This document shows positions 11,950-24,734 of a DNA stretch of 64,000 nt, one piece after another. The stretch is from Parus major (Eukaryota > Chordata > Aves > Passeriformes > Paridae), in contig NC_031776.1 in assembly GCF_001522545.3 (NCBI RefSeq), positions 35,987,049 to 36,051,048 of the forward strand, in the 5' to 3' direction. The notes beneath the pieces are model-generated. The model saw nothing but the letters and a program-made list of their open reading frames with translations. It made no database searches and was not told the DNA's origin. Position 1 is the stretch's first letter. Every line of letters starts with the position of its first letter. The translations under genes were made by a program, and so were the position numbers.

Positions 11950-13990
11950 CCTGCACTAAACAAGCCCTGTGGTCAGGAGATGTCCCTTCAGTGACAGGGA
12001 AAACACCAAATGGGTTTCCAGGGAGCTGTTGGGAGCTGGGAATGAGGGCAGGGCCTTCAGATCTTGGTGCCCCCACAGGCAGGGCCGGGAAATAAATGGG
12101 TGAGGAGACTTAGGGAGAGCAACTTATCCAAGTGCTGGTGTAGGAAGAGTCCTGGGGAAGTGTCAGTGCTGGCAGAGGCTGTGAAGGGCAGGAATGTTTA
12201 TTCTGTGCCCTGAGCTGCAGGAACCTGAGCGAGTGCCCTCAGCACATCCCGATCCTGCTCCTCCCAGCCTGCCTCCCTCCCTCTGCAGTTTCACAGCTGA
12301 GTTAGCTAAAAATACTCCTTTGTCCCGTGCTTTCTAACTTCCTGCAGTTTCTCTGTAGTCAAAAGTGGAGCTCGCTGCCAAAATCAGATACTCGAGGAGC
12401 TCTATTACTTATAAAATCAACTGCTACCACGTGACAGCTGCAAACATCTGGAATCCATCGCCCAGGCTCCGTGTGGGACTTGATCCTGCTCAAATATCAG
12501 CCTGGAGCTTGAGTTTCTGCAGCTTTCTCAACCCCAAAACAATGCCTGCAGAAAGTGGCTTGCAGATAATCAACATTTCAGGGGGAAAAAAAGCCTAAAA
12601 ATAAAAATTAACGTTGTCAAAACAGGAGGATTTTTCAAAGCTTTAATGATATTTTTTTAAAGCTAACGAAAGCTTTTTCCTCCCTTTTTTCCTCCAAGGG
12701 AGATGGGAAGCGTTTCTCATCTGTGGGTGTGAAGGGAAACGCTGCTCCCCAGCGCTCCATGAGCTAATCCACACGTGGAGCTGCTCCCTTGGGCAGCGCA
12801 GGCTGAGCAGGAAACCTTCCCAGCAGGATATTGGTGTCCTGGGAGGCTGGGGAGGCACAGCTGCAGCCCTGGGAGGTGACAACCACTCCTCCAGCAGCAC
12901 CTGGACAGGTCCTGGGGCAGGACAGGCACCTGAGCTGGGGACAAGGCCCTGAGCTCCATCCCGTGGGATGCTGCTTCCCCAAAAAGTGTGGGGTTCGGTC
13001 TGGAATGGAATGCTGAACCAAAATACATGGATCTGGGACAGGTGGGACAAAAACATCTGGAGCACAGGTTGTTCTGGGCTGGAGGGCTGCCCCAGATGGT
13101 GCCAACCATTCCTGGCACGTCCCTTTCCCAGCAGAAATGCCAACCTGTGATCCAAACACCACTGCCAGATGAATTCCGTATTTTCATTCAGCATTACTGA
13201 GAATAGCACATGCTCCCACCCCACATTCCCAAGATGGATTAATCCTAACAAATCCATCTCAAATTTTACTGTGGGTGTAGGATCCGTGCAGGGGGATTGG
13301 GAAGAGTTCTCTGGGAAACAACTCTGTCACCCTCATGTGCAGCCCTCAGGTTACAGCGGGCAGAGCATTCCCTGCCACTCCTGCTGCACCATCCCAGCTC
13401 CTAAAACTCCTGGGATTCGTCCTGTGTGGCCAGAAACAGCAGAATGACACAATTACCAGGGTGTAATCTCTCTGTCTAACTAGTTGAAATAATTTTAATT
13501 AATTCCTATAGAGGTTCAGCTCTGGTGAGATGCAACCATGGCCTTCCCTTCTCCCAGGAGCATCCCAGGGCGCGGCTCCAAGTGCTCAGCCCCTGCAGGG
13601 GGGTCGAGAACCAAACAGGACTTTGGAGCCAGCTCTTCCTCTTCCCTGACTTTGGAATTTTACTTTATTTCCAGGCACATCTCCTCCCAGCTGCCTGTGC
13701 ACAGCTGAATCCCTGTGTACGGAATATTCAGCAGGAAAACACGGGAAGAGCCAAGCAGCCTCGTGAGGGAGGCCTGGGAAAAGAGAGGAGGAAAACACCT
13801 GCACTCCCAGCCCTATCCCAATTAATATCTGAACATTTTCCATGGAGCTGGGACCCTCTTGGCAGAGAGCTTTGGGAAAACTCCGGGGTGGTTTAATCTG
13901 GAGTTTCCCAAATTCCCCGAGCGGGTTTGAGGCACGCAAAGGCTCAGGCCCAGCTCGGTCCCCCTCCCCTGGCACTGAGCTCCTCCTCTT
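11950..13990. other. Intergenic, no gene seen
   Basis: The open frames at 12643-13257 on the minus strand reach 204 codons but overlap other frames, lack splice support and resemble no known protein. Nothing else is recognised. Confidence 0.5.
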
Positions 13991-13996
13991 GAGATG

Positions 13997-14072
13997 ATTT
14001 TATTAATTAAACTCTGAGGTTTTATTAATTAAACTCTGAGGTTTTATTAATGAAACTCTATGGTTTTATTAA
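13997..14072. repeat. 22-bp tandem repeat, about 3.5 copies
   Basis: Units of GTTTTATTAATTAAACTCTG plus AG repeat with a period of 22; the third copy has two substitutions. Confidence 0.85.
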
Positions 14073-14859
14073 GAGGAGGATCAATGTGGAGTCCTGGGCC
14101 ACTTCAGCAGGCAGGGGAAAGCTCAGGAGGAGACGGAATTCCCAGGAGGCTTCCAAAGGCAACTCCAAAATTGTATCTATTAATTCCTAAAAATCTCAGC
14201 TTTTCAGTGGCACTGAAAACTGAATTCCAGGTTTCTTTTTTCCCAAGTCTTGCACCTGTAGATGGCAAATGACTGATGACTGCAGGCTTTGCTGGCAAAA
14301 CAAACATTCCTGAATTCAATCCTATGGAGAAGAGCTACAACTCCAGGGCTTTTCCATTCCCCACGCTCCCTGGGCAATTCTTGTCCCTGGAGCTCCATAA
14401 ATCCTTCTCATAAATTAACCAAGGAATGCTAAAAACCCCCAGATTATTGCCACAAGGTCTAGTCAATCTATGTCTGCCATCCCAGGAGGAGCTTCACCTA
14501 AAATAAAAAAAATAAAATAAAAATCCAGCACCTCATGTCGATCCCTAAATCTTCAGCTCCAAACACAGTGATCCCAAAAATTCATATTCCTACAGCCCAG
14601 CAGGATTAATAATTTTTGTGCAGTCATTTGTTTAATTTTCTTTATTGTCATATCACACAATTTGTCACCCAGGGGAACTGCTCTGCTCCTTGTGTTGACA
14701 GGAACAACACTCTCAGGGCAATCCAGCAGCCAAAATCTTGGGATTCACTCTGGTTTCTGACCCCAAAAGCTGTTTTGACACATGGAGTTTGACCCTTTTG
14801 GGAATTTACCTGGAGTAAGGGTATCCAAAGTTCCCCCAGCACTGGATGGCATTGTGGCT

Positions 14860-15585
14860 TCTGGAGAGTGGGAACTGGGAGATAATCCAAGTTATTATTG
14901 GGAGTTAATCCAAGAGTTCCATCCCAGAGAGAACTGGGAAAAACTTGGTCCATCCCTGGGCTGGTTTCAGAGACCTGGTTAGGAGTTAATCCCTGTTAAA
15001 GGGATATCATTCCAGAAGGAGCTGGGAAGGGTGTGGTCAAGCCCCGAGTTGGACTCACAGAGACTTAATTAGAATTTAATCCCCATCCAAGGGCTTTCAT
15101 CCCAGAAGGAGCTGGGAAAAGCACAGACAAGTCCTGGATTGGACTCCCAGGGGTCTGATGAGGATCTAATCCCCATTCCAGGTGCATCATCCTGGAAGGA
15201 ACTGGGAAGAGCCCTGGATTGGACTCCCAGGGACCTAATTAGGATTTAGTCCCTATTAAAGGGATATCATTACTGGGAAGAACGTGGTCACCTCTGGGTT
15301 GGATCCCCAGGAACCTAACGAGGACCTTGCCCCCATTCCAGGTGTTTCATCCCAGAAAGAACTGGGAAAAAATTTGGTCAAGCCCTGGGTTGGACTCAGA
15401 GAGACATAATTCAGTTTTAATCCCTGTTAAAGGGGTATCATTCCAGAAGGAACTGGGAAGAACGTGGTCAAGCCTGGGTTGGATCCCCAGGAACCTAACG
15501 AGGACCTTGCCCCCATTCCAGGTGTATCATCCCAGGAAGAACTGGGAAGAGCCTGGTCAAGCCCTGGGTTGGGTTCCCTGCCACC
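14860..15585. repeat. Satellite-like array, ~90-bp monomers in 180-bp dimers
   Basis: About eight related monomers each carry an AATCCC..ATCATTCCAGAAGGAACTGGGAAG-type core and a TTGGACTC or TTGGATCC segment. GGATCCCCAGGAACCTAACG begins at both 15301 and 15481, exactly 180 bases apart, and these copies are much more alike than neighbouring monomers. This implies a dimeric higher-order unit. Confidence 0.85.
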
Positions 15586-16012
15586 CACACCCTCCTGCCA
15601 CACTCCAGAGGTGCAAGGCAGCCAGGGAGAGGATATTTTGCCTTTCCAAAGCTGTTCCCATTTCTCACAAACCCCAGATTTTGTTCCCAAACTGCTGCAG
15701 GGAGGTTCTCCGGTTGCTCAGCAACTGCTTGATCAGAGCTTGGGGTGGTGGCAACCGCCCGCAATTCCTGCTGGACAAGGAATAGGACAGGATCTGGAGG
15801 AAGATGTGGAAATGGAAGGGCAGGCACCGCTCCCTGAGAGCTGGGAAATCCAGTTTATCTGGATTTAGCTGGAATTTTGGGTGGGAAAGTGCCATTTTGT
15901 GTGGAAAGTGTAATTTTTCACTGCTCCAGTTATCTGTGGGAAGGAAGGGAATCCATGGCATGGGACAATCCATGGCTGTCACAGGAGTGTTTGGCCCTGC
16001 CAGGGAGGGGAT

Positions 16013-16095
16013 TCAGGAATTCAGGAATTCAGGAATTCAGGAACTCAGGAATTCAGGAACTCAGGAATTCAGGAATTCAGGAATTCAGGAATTCA
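16013..16095. repeat. Octamer array (AATTCAGG)n
   Basis: About ten copies of an 8-base unit, mostly ATTCAGGA with ACTCAGGA variants. It abuts the 3' end of the inverted CR1 that follows and is probably an expanded CR1 tail. Confidence 0.9.
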
Positions 16096-16109
16096 GCCTT
16101 ATTTTCACA

Positions 16110-16365
16110 GATTCACAGGAACACAGAGTTTGGGTTGGAAGGACTTGAAGCTCATCCAGTTTCACCCGACACCTTCCACCATCCCAGGTTGCTCCAAGCC
16201 CTGTCCAACCTGGCCTTGGGCACTTCCAGGGATCCAGGAGCAGCCCCAGCTTCTCTGGACAACCTCCCCACCCTCCCAGCCAGGAATTCCTTCCCAATAT
16301 CCCATTTAATCAACATTCCTTCAGAAAGAAGCCGTTCCCTCTTGTGTTTTCCATGTGAGAAAAAC
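16110..16365 (-). mobile_element. CR1 LINE 3' end
   Basis: The inverted copy runs from AGAGTTTGGGTTGGAAGGAC through CTGGCCTTGGGCACTTCC to AGAAGCCGTTCCCTCTTGTG. Confidence 0.88.
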
Positions 16366-17279
16366 CGAAAGGCTTCGAGTGCTTCTCCACAAGTTGTTGG
16401 TTCTCCTTCCCTTTCCCAGCCTTTCTCCTGGAATGACAACTCCTCCTCCCCCCGCAGATTCCCTCTCTCCAAGAGGCAATTACCCTGATCACGGCACCGC
16501 TTTGCAGCTCACAGAAACTTCTCCTTAATTATTAAACCCGGGATTTACATCCCATCCCAGCAGATTCCCTTTGGAGCTCCGGCTGAGCTCGGAATTCCGT
16601 CCTTCTGCTGATCCCAACCCAACCTCCCGCTGCTTCCATCTGTGGGAGCAACACCTGTGTTTTTCCCACTTTTTCACCTTTCCAACCCAATCCTGGCCAT
16701 TTTATGCTCCCATTCCTTGCTTTTCCATGGAAATCAAGCACAGCCACTGTTGCTGTTGGATGTGCAAAAAACAAATGTGGAAGTGCTCCTGAAATCGTGG
16801 GGGTTTTCCTCAAAAATCCCATTTTTGGGGGTCGTATTTCCAACCACGTTTGGAATAGCTTTGGAATGGGGGTAAAAATATTCCTTGATTCTCCTGGAGA
16901 ATTGGATTTCCCAGGAATTGGTGCTGATCCTTATCCTCCAGTCTCATCCCATATTTTATGGGAATTTGCTGAACTTCCCCCATGGATCTGATATTTAAAA
17001 TCCCAGAAATTCCTCATACATATATTATAATATATGCAAATATATGCATTTTATATATATATATTTAATTTCTACAAAACACTCATTTCCCAGCACATTG
17101 GCTGGTTATTACTCTTTATATGCTAATTTTGATGGGAGTATTTTAATTTTCCCTGCATAAATAAATTTCTGGTGTTGGAATATCCGCGTTTTCCCCCATT
17201 AGGGAATCTTTAAGCGGAGTTTATTTTCAGGATCCTCTTTCCAGAAGTAAAACAGTGGTGCAGGTTAACAGGCTCCAGG

Positions 17280-17635
17280 AAATGGGAAAAGGAGGAAAAA
17301 AAGGAAAAAAAAGGTGGGGTTGGGGGAAAGGGGGAAAAAAAGGAGGGGAAAAAGGAGGGGAAAGAGGAGAAAAGAGAGGGAAGGGGGAAAAAGGAGGAAT
17401 AAAGAGGAGAAAGGAGAAAAAAATAAGGAAAAAGGAGGGGAAAAGGGGGGAAAGGGAAAGAAGGGGAAAGGAGGGAAGGGGGAAAAAGGGGAAAAAAGGA
17501 AGGAAAAGGGGGGAGTAAAAGGAAGAGTAAGGGAGAAATAAAGGGAAAGAAGGGAGGGAAAAAAGGGGAGGGGAAAAAAAAAAAAGAGGAAAAAAGGATG
17601 GGAAAGCAGGGAAAAAGGGGAAAATAGACACCCCA
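17280..17635. repeat. Polypurine tract (GGGAAAA-like)
   Basis: About 350 bases of almost uninterrupted A and G on the plus strand, with only rare T. Frames read as Gly/Lys/Glu or, on the other strand, Phe/Pro/Ser, and are not genes. Confidence 0.93.
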
Positions 17636-18374
17636 AGGAAATGAGAAGATTCTGCATCCTCTCCTGACAGAAAATCCCCTCAGGAAATATTCCCAGGCTC
17701 ACTGGTGCATCCCCCTGCCCCTCCACACTTGAATTTCACTCCCCAGCAGTTCCCAGGCCAGCAAATCCCGGGATCTCCTGGAGCCCCAACTTCCAAGGAT
17801 TTTTATTTCCATGTTTATTCCCCCTCCCTCCACCCCTACAGGACCACAATGAAATTCGGACTGGATTTTATTTTGTTTAAAGGAATCTGGAATTCATCCC
17901 TTCTCCTGCTGCCCCTCTGGAAGAGGAGGAATTCCTTCCACCCCATCCAGGATTGCTCCCAAAAAATCCTCCAAGGGAATTTTCTCCTGCTTTATCCTTC
18001 CTCACCCTCGGTTCAGAGGTCAGGGCCCAATAAATGAGATTTCTGCTCGATTGTCTAATCACTGTTAATCCCATTACAGCGATCCCAGCCCCCATCTGGC
18101 CTTCCATGGATCTCACTTCCACTTTTCCCATTCCTTCCTTTTTATTTCCCAGGATTTCTCCAAGCACATTTCTGTTATATTTTCCCTTTGCTAAATCTGG
18201 AATTCTCAACGTTTTTATTTTTACACAAAACTCCCTCTCAAATCCTCCAAATTTCTGAATTTTTCATTTCAGAGCCAACAAAACCTTACAGAAAATGCTA
18301 TATATTTTTTTTCAATATCCTAAATTTCTGCTAAATTCCCAAAAGCTGCCTTTCCCTGCATCTCTTGAATAACT

Positions 18375-18575
18375 TTTATATTATTATTATTATTAGTGTT
18401 ATTATTATAATAATATTATTATTAATTATTATTTTTATTTTTATTTCTATTTTTATTTCTATTTTTATTTCTATTTTTATTCCTATTTTTATTCCTATTT
18501 TTATTTCTATTTCTATTTCTATTTTTATTTCTATTTTTATTTCTATTTTTATTTTATTTATTATAACATTTATTT
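18375..18575. repeat. A/T microsatellite (TTTTTATTTCTA)
   Basis: About 50 bases of ATT triplets lead into a degenerate TTTTTATTTCTA array. Confidence 0.92.
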
Positions 18576-19339
18576 TCATCTCTAACCTAACAAAACCTGG
18601 ATACAGAAATTTTCCACCCTTTCAAGACCTTCCCTCTCCATACATTCCATCCATACCACGTTTTACCTCTTGTTTTTATCTTAAATATATTAAAAATTTC
18701 TATTCATGCTCTTATTTTTAATTTATTTTTTTTACCTCTCCTGCTTTTTAGCTGGCTCAGGTGTTTGGGAACTTCTCCTTAACAAAAAATAACTGCTCTC
18801 CCCCCAGAAAAACAATGAATAATTGGAGCAGAATTGTGCTGTGGAGACTTTTTTTGATTTCTCCACTGGTGATCAACCAATTGTGGGATTTTTTTTCCCA
18901 CTGCAGGAAAAAGAGATTCTTAAAAGGTGAAGAGGAAAAAAAAAAACTGATTTAAAGCATTGAGCAGAACAAAACTGGGAAGTTTTGAATCCTCAGCTCT
19001 GTCATTTTTGTGTCAAGTCGTGCGAATCCCAGGCATTATCCAGCTGACAGGATGGATGCCTGGGATTCTATTTTTAGAATGAGAAATAATCTTAATAATC
19101 AGTTTGTCATCACTGAGGGAGGTGTGAGCATGGCCCAACGCTCCTGAACTCCTGCTCCCCGCTCCCTTTGCTGGGAAAAAAACCAGGAAAAACAACCAGA
19201 ATTCCCATTTTCCCTCCTTCCTTCCAATGCTTCTCCTGCCAAGAGCTCAGATTAAAGAGATTTGGGTTTCCTGATGGGAGAAACAACTTTGGCTCCCTTG
19301 AGATGGGTTGTAAAAGGTTAATAATGAGCAATGTTAGTA

Positions 19340-19506
19340 ATATAAAAAAGTATTTAAAATATAAAAATTAAAAAATAAAAATAATTAAAAAATAAAAAAA
19401 TAAATAAAAATAAAAATAAAATTAAAAAAAATAAAAATAAAAATAAAAATAAAAATAAAAATAAAAATAAAAATAAAAATAAAAATAAAAATAAAAATAA
19501 AATAAA

Positions 19507-19537
<31 letters not shown>

Positions 19538-19593
19538 TAAAAATAAAAATAAAATAAAAATAAAAATAAAATAAAAATAAAAACAAAAATAAA

Positions 19594-19624
<31 letters not shown>

Positions 19625-19657
19625 TAAAAATAAAAATAAAAATAAAATAAAAATAAA

Positions 19658-19688
<31 letters not shown>

Positions 19689-20150
19689 TAAAAATAAAAA
19701 TAAAATAAAAATAAAAATAAAAATAAAATAAAAATAAAATAAAAATAAAAACAAAAATAAAAATAAAAATAAAAATAAAAATAAAATAAAAATAAATAAT
19801 AAAAATAAATAATAACATTAATAATAAAAATAAAACTAAAAATAAAATAAAATAAACATAAAGAATAAAAATAAATAACATTAATAATAAAAATAAAAAT
19901 AAAAATAAAAATAATGACATCAATAATATTATTAATATTATTAATTGTAATAATAGTAATAGTAATAATATTATTACTATATTATGATAATTATAAAATA
20001 TAATAAGTATAAAATAATATAAGTATAAAATATTTATATAAATAAATATAAGTATAAATATAAGATATAAACTAAAATAAATATAAAATAATAAAATATA
20101 GAAATATACTAAATAATACTAATACTAATACTAATACTACTACTAATAAT
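19340..20150. repeat. Long A/T microsatellite block, mainly (AAAAAT)n
   Basis: About 400 bases of nearly pure AAAAAT hexamers with AAAAT interruptions (19420-19800) are followed by degenerate AAT and TATAAAA sequence. The minus-strand frame reads as a Phe/Leu/Ile/Tyr repeat and is not a gene. Confidence 0.94.
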
Positions 20151-20159
20151 AATATCCTT

Positions 20160-22865
20160 ATCCCCTCCTGCTTTTAAAGTGCATTTTGCTCATGTTCACA
20201 ATTATTTAGAGAGAATTACTCCCTCTGCTCTCAAAGCTGGAGTCAAAAGCCATTTCATGATTTTATCCCAGCTTTTTATCCATCCAGGCAGGAAAACATC
20301 CCTGAGGTGCTCCTGGGATGTGCTGAGCTGCAAGAAAGGGAGAGGAAAAGATCATTTCAAAAGGGATTCAGCACCTGGAGAAGCTCTGGAGAAGGGAGAA
20401 TGTCAGGTCAGGCCAAAGGTTTGGGAATTTTGGGTGGGATTTGAGCAGAGGAACAACCCCAGAGTGCTCCCCTGGAAAGGACAATTCCCATTCCTGGCAG
20501 TCCTGATTTGAGAGGATGGAACAAGGCAGGGAAAACCAGAGAGAATCCTTGGACAGATCCTGGGAAAACTGGGAAAATTTGGGTTCAGAGCTGTTCCCAG
20601 AGGTGTTCCAGCATCCCCAAGTCTCTGGGACAAGGAAATCCAAACACACCTTCCCCAGATCTGAAACTACTCCAAAAAAAATATAAATAAAATTCCCCCA
20701 TCCCTCTTTTGGAAGGGCAAGACAAATATTCTGGGGTGATGGAGCATCTTTTATCTGTTAGAAATGGAATTTGGGGTTCAGCAGGAGCCTGTAAGTGCAA
20801 CAGGGGGATTTCAGCTTCCCCAAAAAGCCATCTGGGCACCAAAGAAAAGCTTTTGGAAGGGCACTGGAGGGCTCCAAATGGGCTCCTCGTTATTTAAAAG
20901 TCAGCACTGATAAAGTCCAGCAAAGTATTTCAGTTTAAACTCGAGTTTAAGCACCGCTTTTTCAGGGCTGGATGGCTCAAGCCCATCCTGTCCACAAGGA
21001 AATGTCACTTTTCTGTCACCCTGAGGATTTTTCCCCCTTCACTGACAACACAATCCATAAGAAATAGGAGCTGCCAGCTCTGAAATTTGGGTTTTTCCTC
21101 TTTAAATGCAGATGGGTTCGACCCTTCCTCCACCTGAGCAGGGATTTCAGCCCATTTTCCTTCAAAATGCAGCTCTGGGAGGGCTCCAGGCACCATCCAG
21201 GACCATTCCAGGGATCTCAGCTCCTTGCTGTGCAGAAAAAAAATTCGGGATTTTTTAGATTTTAACGGATTTTTTTAGGTTTTATCCTTCCTCACTCCAA
21301 CCCCATGAGTTCAGACCTGGAGATCAGAGTCAAATCCACCCCAATCTGAATTCAGGGGGGGTGGATGTGACAGAAGAACCAAAAACCACCCAGCAGAAAG
21401 CGAGGTTTCACCTCTCCCCACCAATACCTGCACACAAAGAAAAACACCCGAAACCTAAAAGCACATTAGGAAAAACTCCCATTTCTGGGAGGAAAAAAAA
21501 AAAAAGATAAAAAAATAGAAAGAAAAAAAAAAAAAGCAAAAAAAAGCAAGCCTTGACAGCTGTGTTGAAATTACCTCTGGTAATTTGAACGGAGTGGAAG
21601 CTTTTAGATTCGATTGCACCGAAAAAATGTAAAGCATGTCACTTATTAAGCTTTTATGGCTGACATTCAGCCTGGTACCTGACGAGTCTTCCCAGCAATC
21701 TGGAGATCAGGCAGCTAAATGTGCTTGGAAATGGGAGAATTGGGGATGTTGGAGAGTCATTACACCGGGAATTAAATGGGCTCTCTTGTTCTTGAGGGTA
21801 ATCTTAACTCCCCAACAAAAAAAAATAAAATAAAAGCATCTGCAGAAGTCAAAAATCATCTCCCTCTTCACCATCTGAGCTTTGCTGCTCTTCCTTTAAT
21901 AACAATAATTACCTGAGTGGAGTGATGAGGGAGGGGGGGACTGCAGGCTGCCAGGAAAACGAAGCCTCAACTCCTCCTCTGCTGGCTCTGTCTTAGTCTG
22001 AGCTTTGTTAGCCCCGTCTCAAAGGTTAAAGAAGGTGTCAGGCATCACCTCTGGCAAGCCAAGCTCGTTTCTACACCAGGAATTTTAGTGGGAATTTGGT
22101 GTGAGCAGCTGGCTGGGATTGCAGGGACAAAGATCTCAGCCCAGCCTGTTAAAATCCACGGCAAAATGGAAATGTAAAAATAGCTGGAGGGGAAAAAAGA
22201 AAAGCAAACGCGCCTGTAAAGTGTTTAGGCCAAATTAACCAGCCCAGAAATGCTTAAAGGAGTTGTTGCCATGGTTTCCTGAGCCGGTAGGATGCTCTGC
22301 CAGCCGCGCTCCGCGGTTCTTCCCGGGAATTTGGGAATTCCAGGCGTTTTAAAGGTGGTGGAAGGCTCGTGGCTCAGCAGAGCTCTGCCCTGGCCCAGCT
22401 GGGGGTGGTTTTATGTGTGGGTAAAGCTGTGCCAGCTCCTCTGGTGTTCCAGGTGCCCAAACTCCCAGCTTTTCTGGGATCAGGACTCCTGGAGCTCCTT
22501 GGAGCTCTCCTGGTCTTCCCGGCTAAGGGAAATGAATCCTTGAAGCCCTCTCTGGAAAGGAACCTCCCAGAATAATCAAAACAAAGAGGTTTAAAGACAG
22601 CCTTTGGTGCCTCTGGAATGTGGGAGCATCCATGGATCAGCCTTTCCTGGGATGGGGAATAACGGGATGGGGTCATCCTCACCGAGGATCCCGCTGGATT
22701 TCATGGAATTCCTCGCCCAACAAGGAGGAATCTCGGAGTTATCCTGACAAACACACTGGAAAGTTGTGCCAGAGAGAGTTTGTGTTGGATTTTATGGAAA
22801 ATTTCTATCCCTGGAGGGATTTCAAAGCTCTTGGATGTGGGACTTGGGGACAAGGAGCAGCGCTG
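20160..22865. other. Intergenic, no gene seen
   Basis: Mostly unique sequence with an A-rich run at 21490-21550. The 21590-21800 part is free of repeats and may be conserved, but this cannot be judged from one sequence. Confidence 0.5.
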
Positions 22866-22867
22866 GG

Positions 22868-22925
22868 AATGCTTGGACTCGATCTCAGAGGGATTTTCCA
22901 ACCTCACCAGTGCTGCAATTCCATG
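22868..22925 (+). mobile_element. Short CR1-like 3' tail
   Basis: GCTTGGACTCGATCTCAGAG and TTTTCCAACCTCACCAGTG resemble the terminus of a second CR1 subfamily. Confidence 0.5.
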
Positions 22926-23334
22926 AGATTCCCACATTGGACACTGCCACGGTTTTCCATTGCTTTAATTGCCAGGGGTTTAAATCTTTCCAGCAGAAAG
23001 GTTGGGAATATCCTGAATTTTTGGTGGGTTTTGGGTACATCCCCAGGGCAGAGAGCTCAGCACGGGGACTTGAGGAACACGAACTCTGAATTCCCAAATT
23101 CCTGAGGCTGACAAAGTGTTAATATTTCCCTGGCCTGACCTTACTGTGCCATTGTCAATTTTTATTCTCCCACTGAATGTGCAGCCCCGGGCAAGAATTT
23201 TCCCTCTTTGCCTCGGTTTTTCAATCCATCAAATAACAAAGAAATCCCAATGTTTTCCTGGTTCTGAAAACACAGAATGTTTGTCACTGGTTTTATGTAA
23301 TGCTCACTTTTCCAAACAATTGAGGTGTTGCCTT

Positions 23335-23592
23335 CAATTATCATTATTAAATAATAATTATTTATTATATTATTATATGATTATATATCATTATCTATTA
23401 TTATATATGCTATATAATTATATGTATTCTATATGATATATAATGATATATATGATACATATTATATCATCTATTACCTATTATCTATTATATATTATGT
23501 TGTATATTGTATATTGTATATTGCATGTTATATATTGTATATAATATATATTGCATATTATATACTGTATGTTGTATATTCTATATTATATA
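23335..23592. repeat. A/T dinucleotide-rich repeat at gap edge
   Basis: TATTATATGATTATATATCA-type sequence passes into TATATTGTATATTGCA units and runs into the gap. Similar ATATAATTATATATTATT sequence is on the far side. Confidence 0.9.
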
Positions 23593-24097
23593 NNNNNNNN
23601 NNNNNNNNNNNNNNNNNNNNNNNNNNNNNNNNNNNNNNNNNNNNNNNNNNNNNNNNNNNNNNNNNNNNNNNNNNNNNNNNNNNNNNNNNNNNNNNNNNNN
23701 NNNNNNNNNNNNNNNNNNNNNNNNNNNNNNNNNNNNNNNNNNNNNNNNNNNNNNNNNNNNNNNNNNNNNNNNNNNNNNNNNNNNNNNNNNNNNNNNNNNN
23801 NNNNNNNNNNNNNNNNNNNNNNNNNNNNNNNNNNNNNNNNNNNNNNNNNNNNNNNNNNNNNNNNNNNNNNNNNNNNNNNNNNNNNNNNNNNNNNNNNNNN
23901 NNNNNNNNNNNNNNNNNNNNNNNNNNNNNNNNNNNNNNNNNNNNNNNNNNNNNNNNNNNNNNNNNNNNNNNNNNNNNNNNNNNNNNNNNNNNNNNNNNNN
24001 NNNNNNNNNNNNNNNNNNNNNNNNNNNNNNNNNNNNNNNNNNNNNNNNNNNNNNNNNNNNNNNNNNNNNNNNNNNNNNNNNNNNNNNNNNNNNNNNN
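23593..24097. other. Assembly gap, 505 N
   Basis: Run of N flanked by A/T repeat on both sides; the true length is unknown. Confidence 0.99.
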
Positions 24098-24134
24098 ATA
24101 TAATTATATATTATTATATTTTTAGTAGTAGTAA

Positions 24135-24412
24135 AGTGCTGGACTATCACAGGAATTAACTCCAGAGAAACAGGATCAGATCCAGGTGGAACCCAAACTT
24201 CTCAGCACAAGGCTGCAGCAAAGCCCTGGCATCCAAGGAAAACCAAATCCTGTTATTCCAGGAGCCCAAATTCCATGTTAATATGTTGGTCTATCACATG
24301 GAATAATTCCAGAGGAATAGGATAAAACCCAGGTGGAACCCAAAGTTCCCAGCAGCAAAGCCCTGGCATCCCTGGAAAACCAAATCCTGTTATTCTAGGA
24401 GCTCATCTCTGG
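24135..24412. repeat. Tandem duplication, about 140 bp per unit
   Basis: CAGGTGGAACCCAAA, GCAAAGCCCTGGCATCC and AAACCAAATCCTGTTATTC occur in the same order twice, with offsets of about 137-147 bases owing to a small indel. Confidence 0.8.
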
Positions 24413-24734
24413 AAAATTTCCTGAGGCTGACGTGCCACAAACACATTTGTGGGAATGATTTCAGGATTTCAGGCTCCGGAGATGTCCCAATATTGAGGAT
24501 GTAATAAGGAATAATTAGTGCTGATGTGGTGCCTTTCACTCAGGGTGCAGAGTGACAACCCTGGAGATTGCACCCTGTCCTTGCTCAGTGACACTTCCAG
24601 CCCTTCCTCAGCATTCCCAAAAAACCAGTTACAGACAACAAATCACAAATCAACAAATCAAATTCCAAAGGGGATAAATTATCCTTCAGGAGAGGCTGCC
24701 TATCCTTATCAAAACCAGAATTATCTCTGGCAAA

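Noticed and set aside
12643..13257. 204-codon minus-strand frame
   Set aside because: Overlaps other frames of similar length in the same region. No recognisable motif or flanking splice structure.
19354..19923. 189-codon Phe/Leu/Ile/Tyr-rich frame resembling a membrane protein
   Set aside because: Pure translation of the AAAAAT array.
23433..24159. Frames of about 200 codons around 23.5-24.1 kb
   Set aside because: They are A/T repeat and N gap only.
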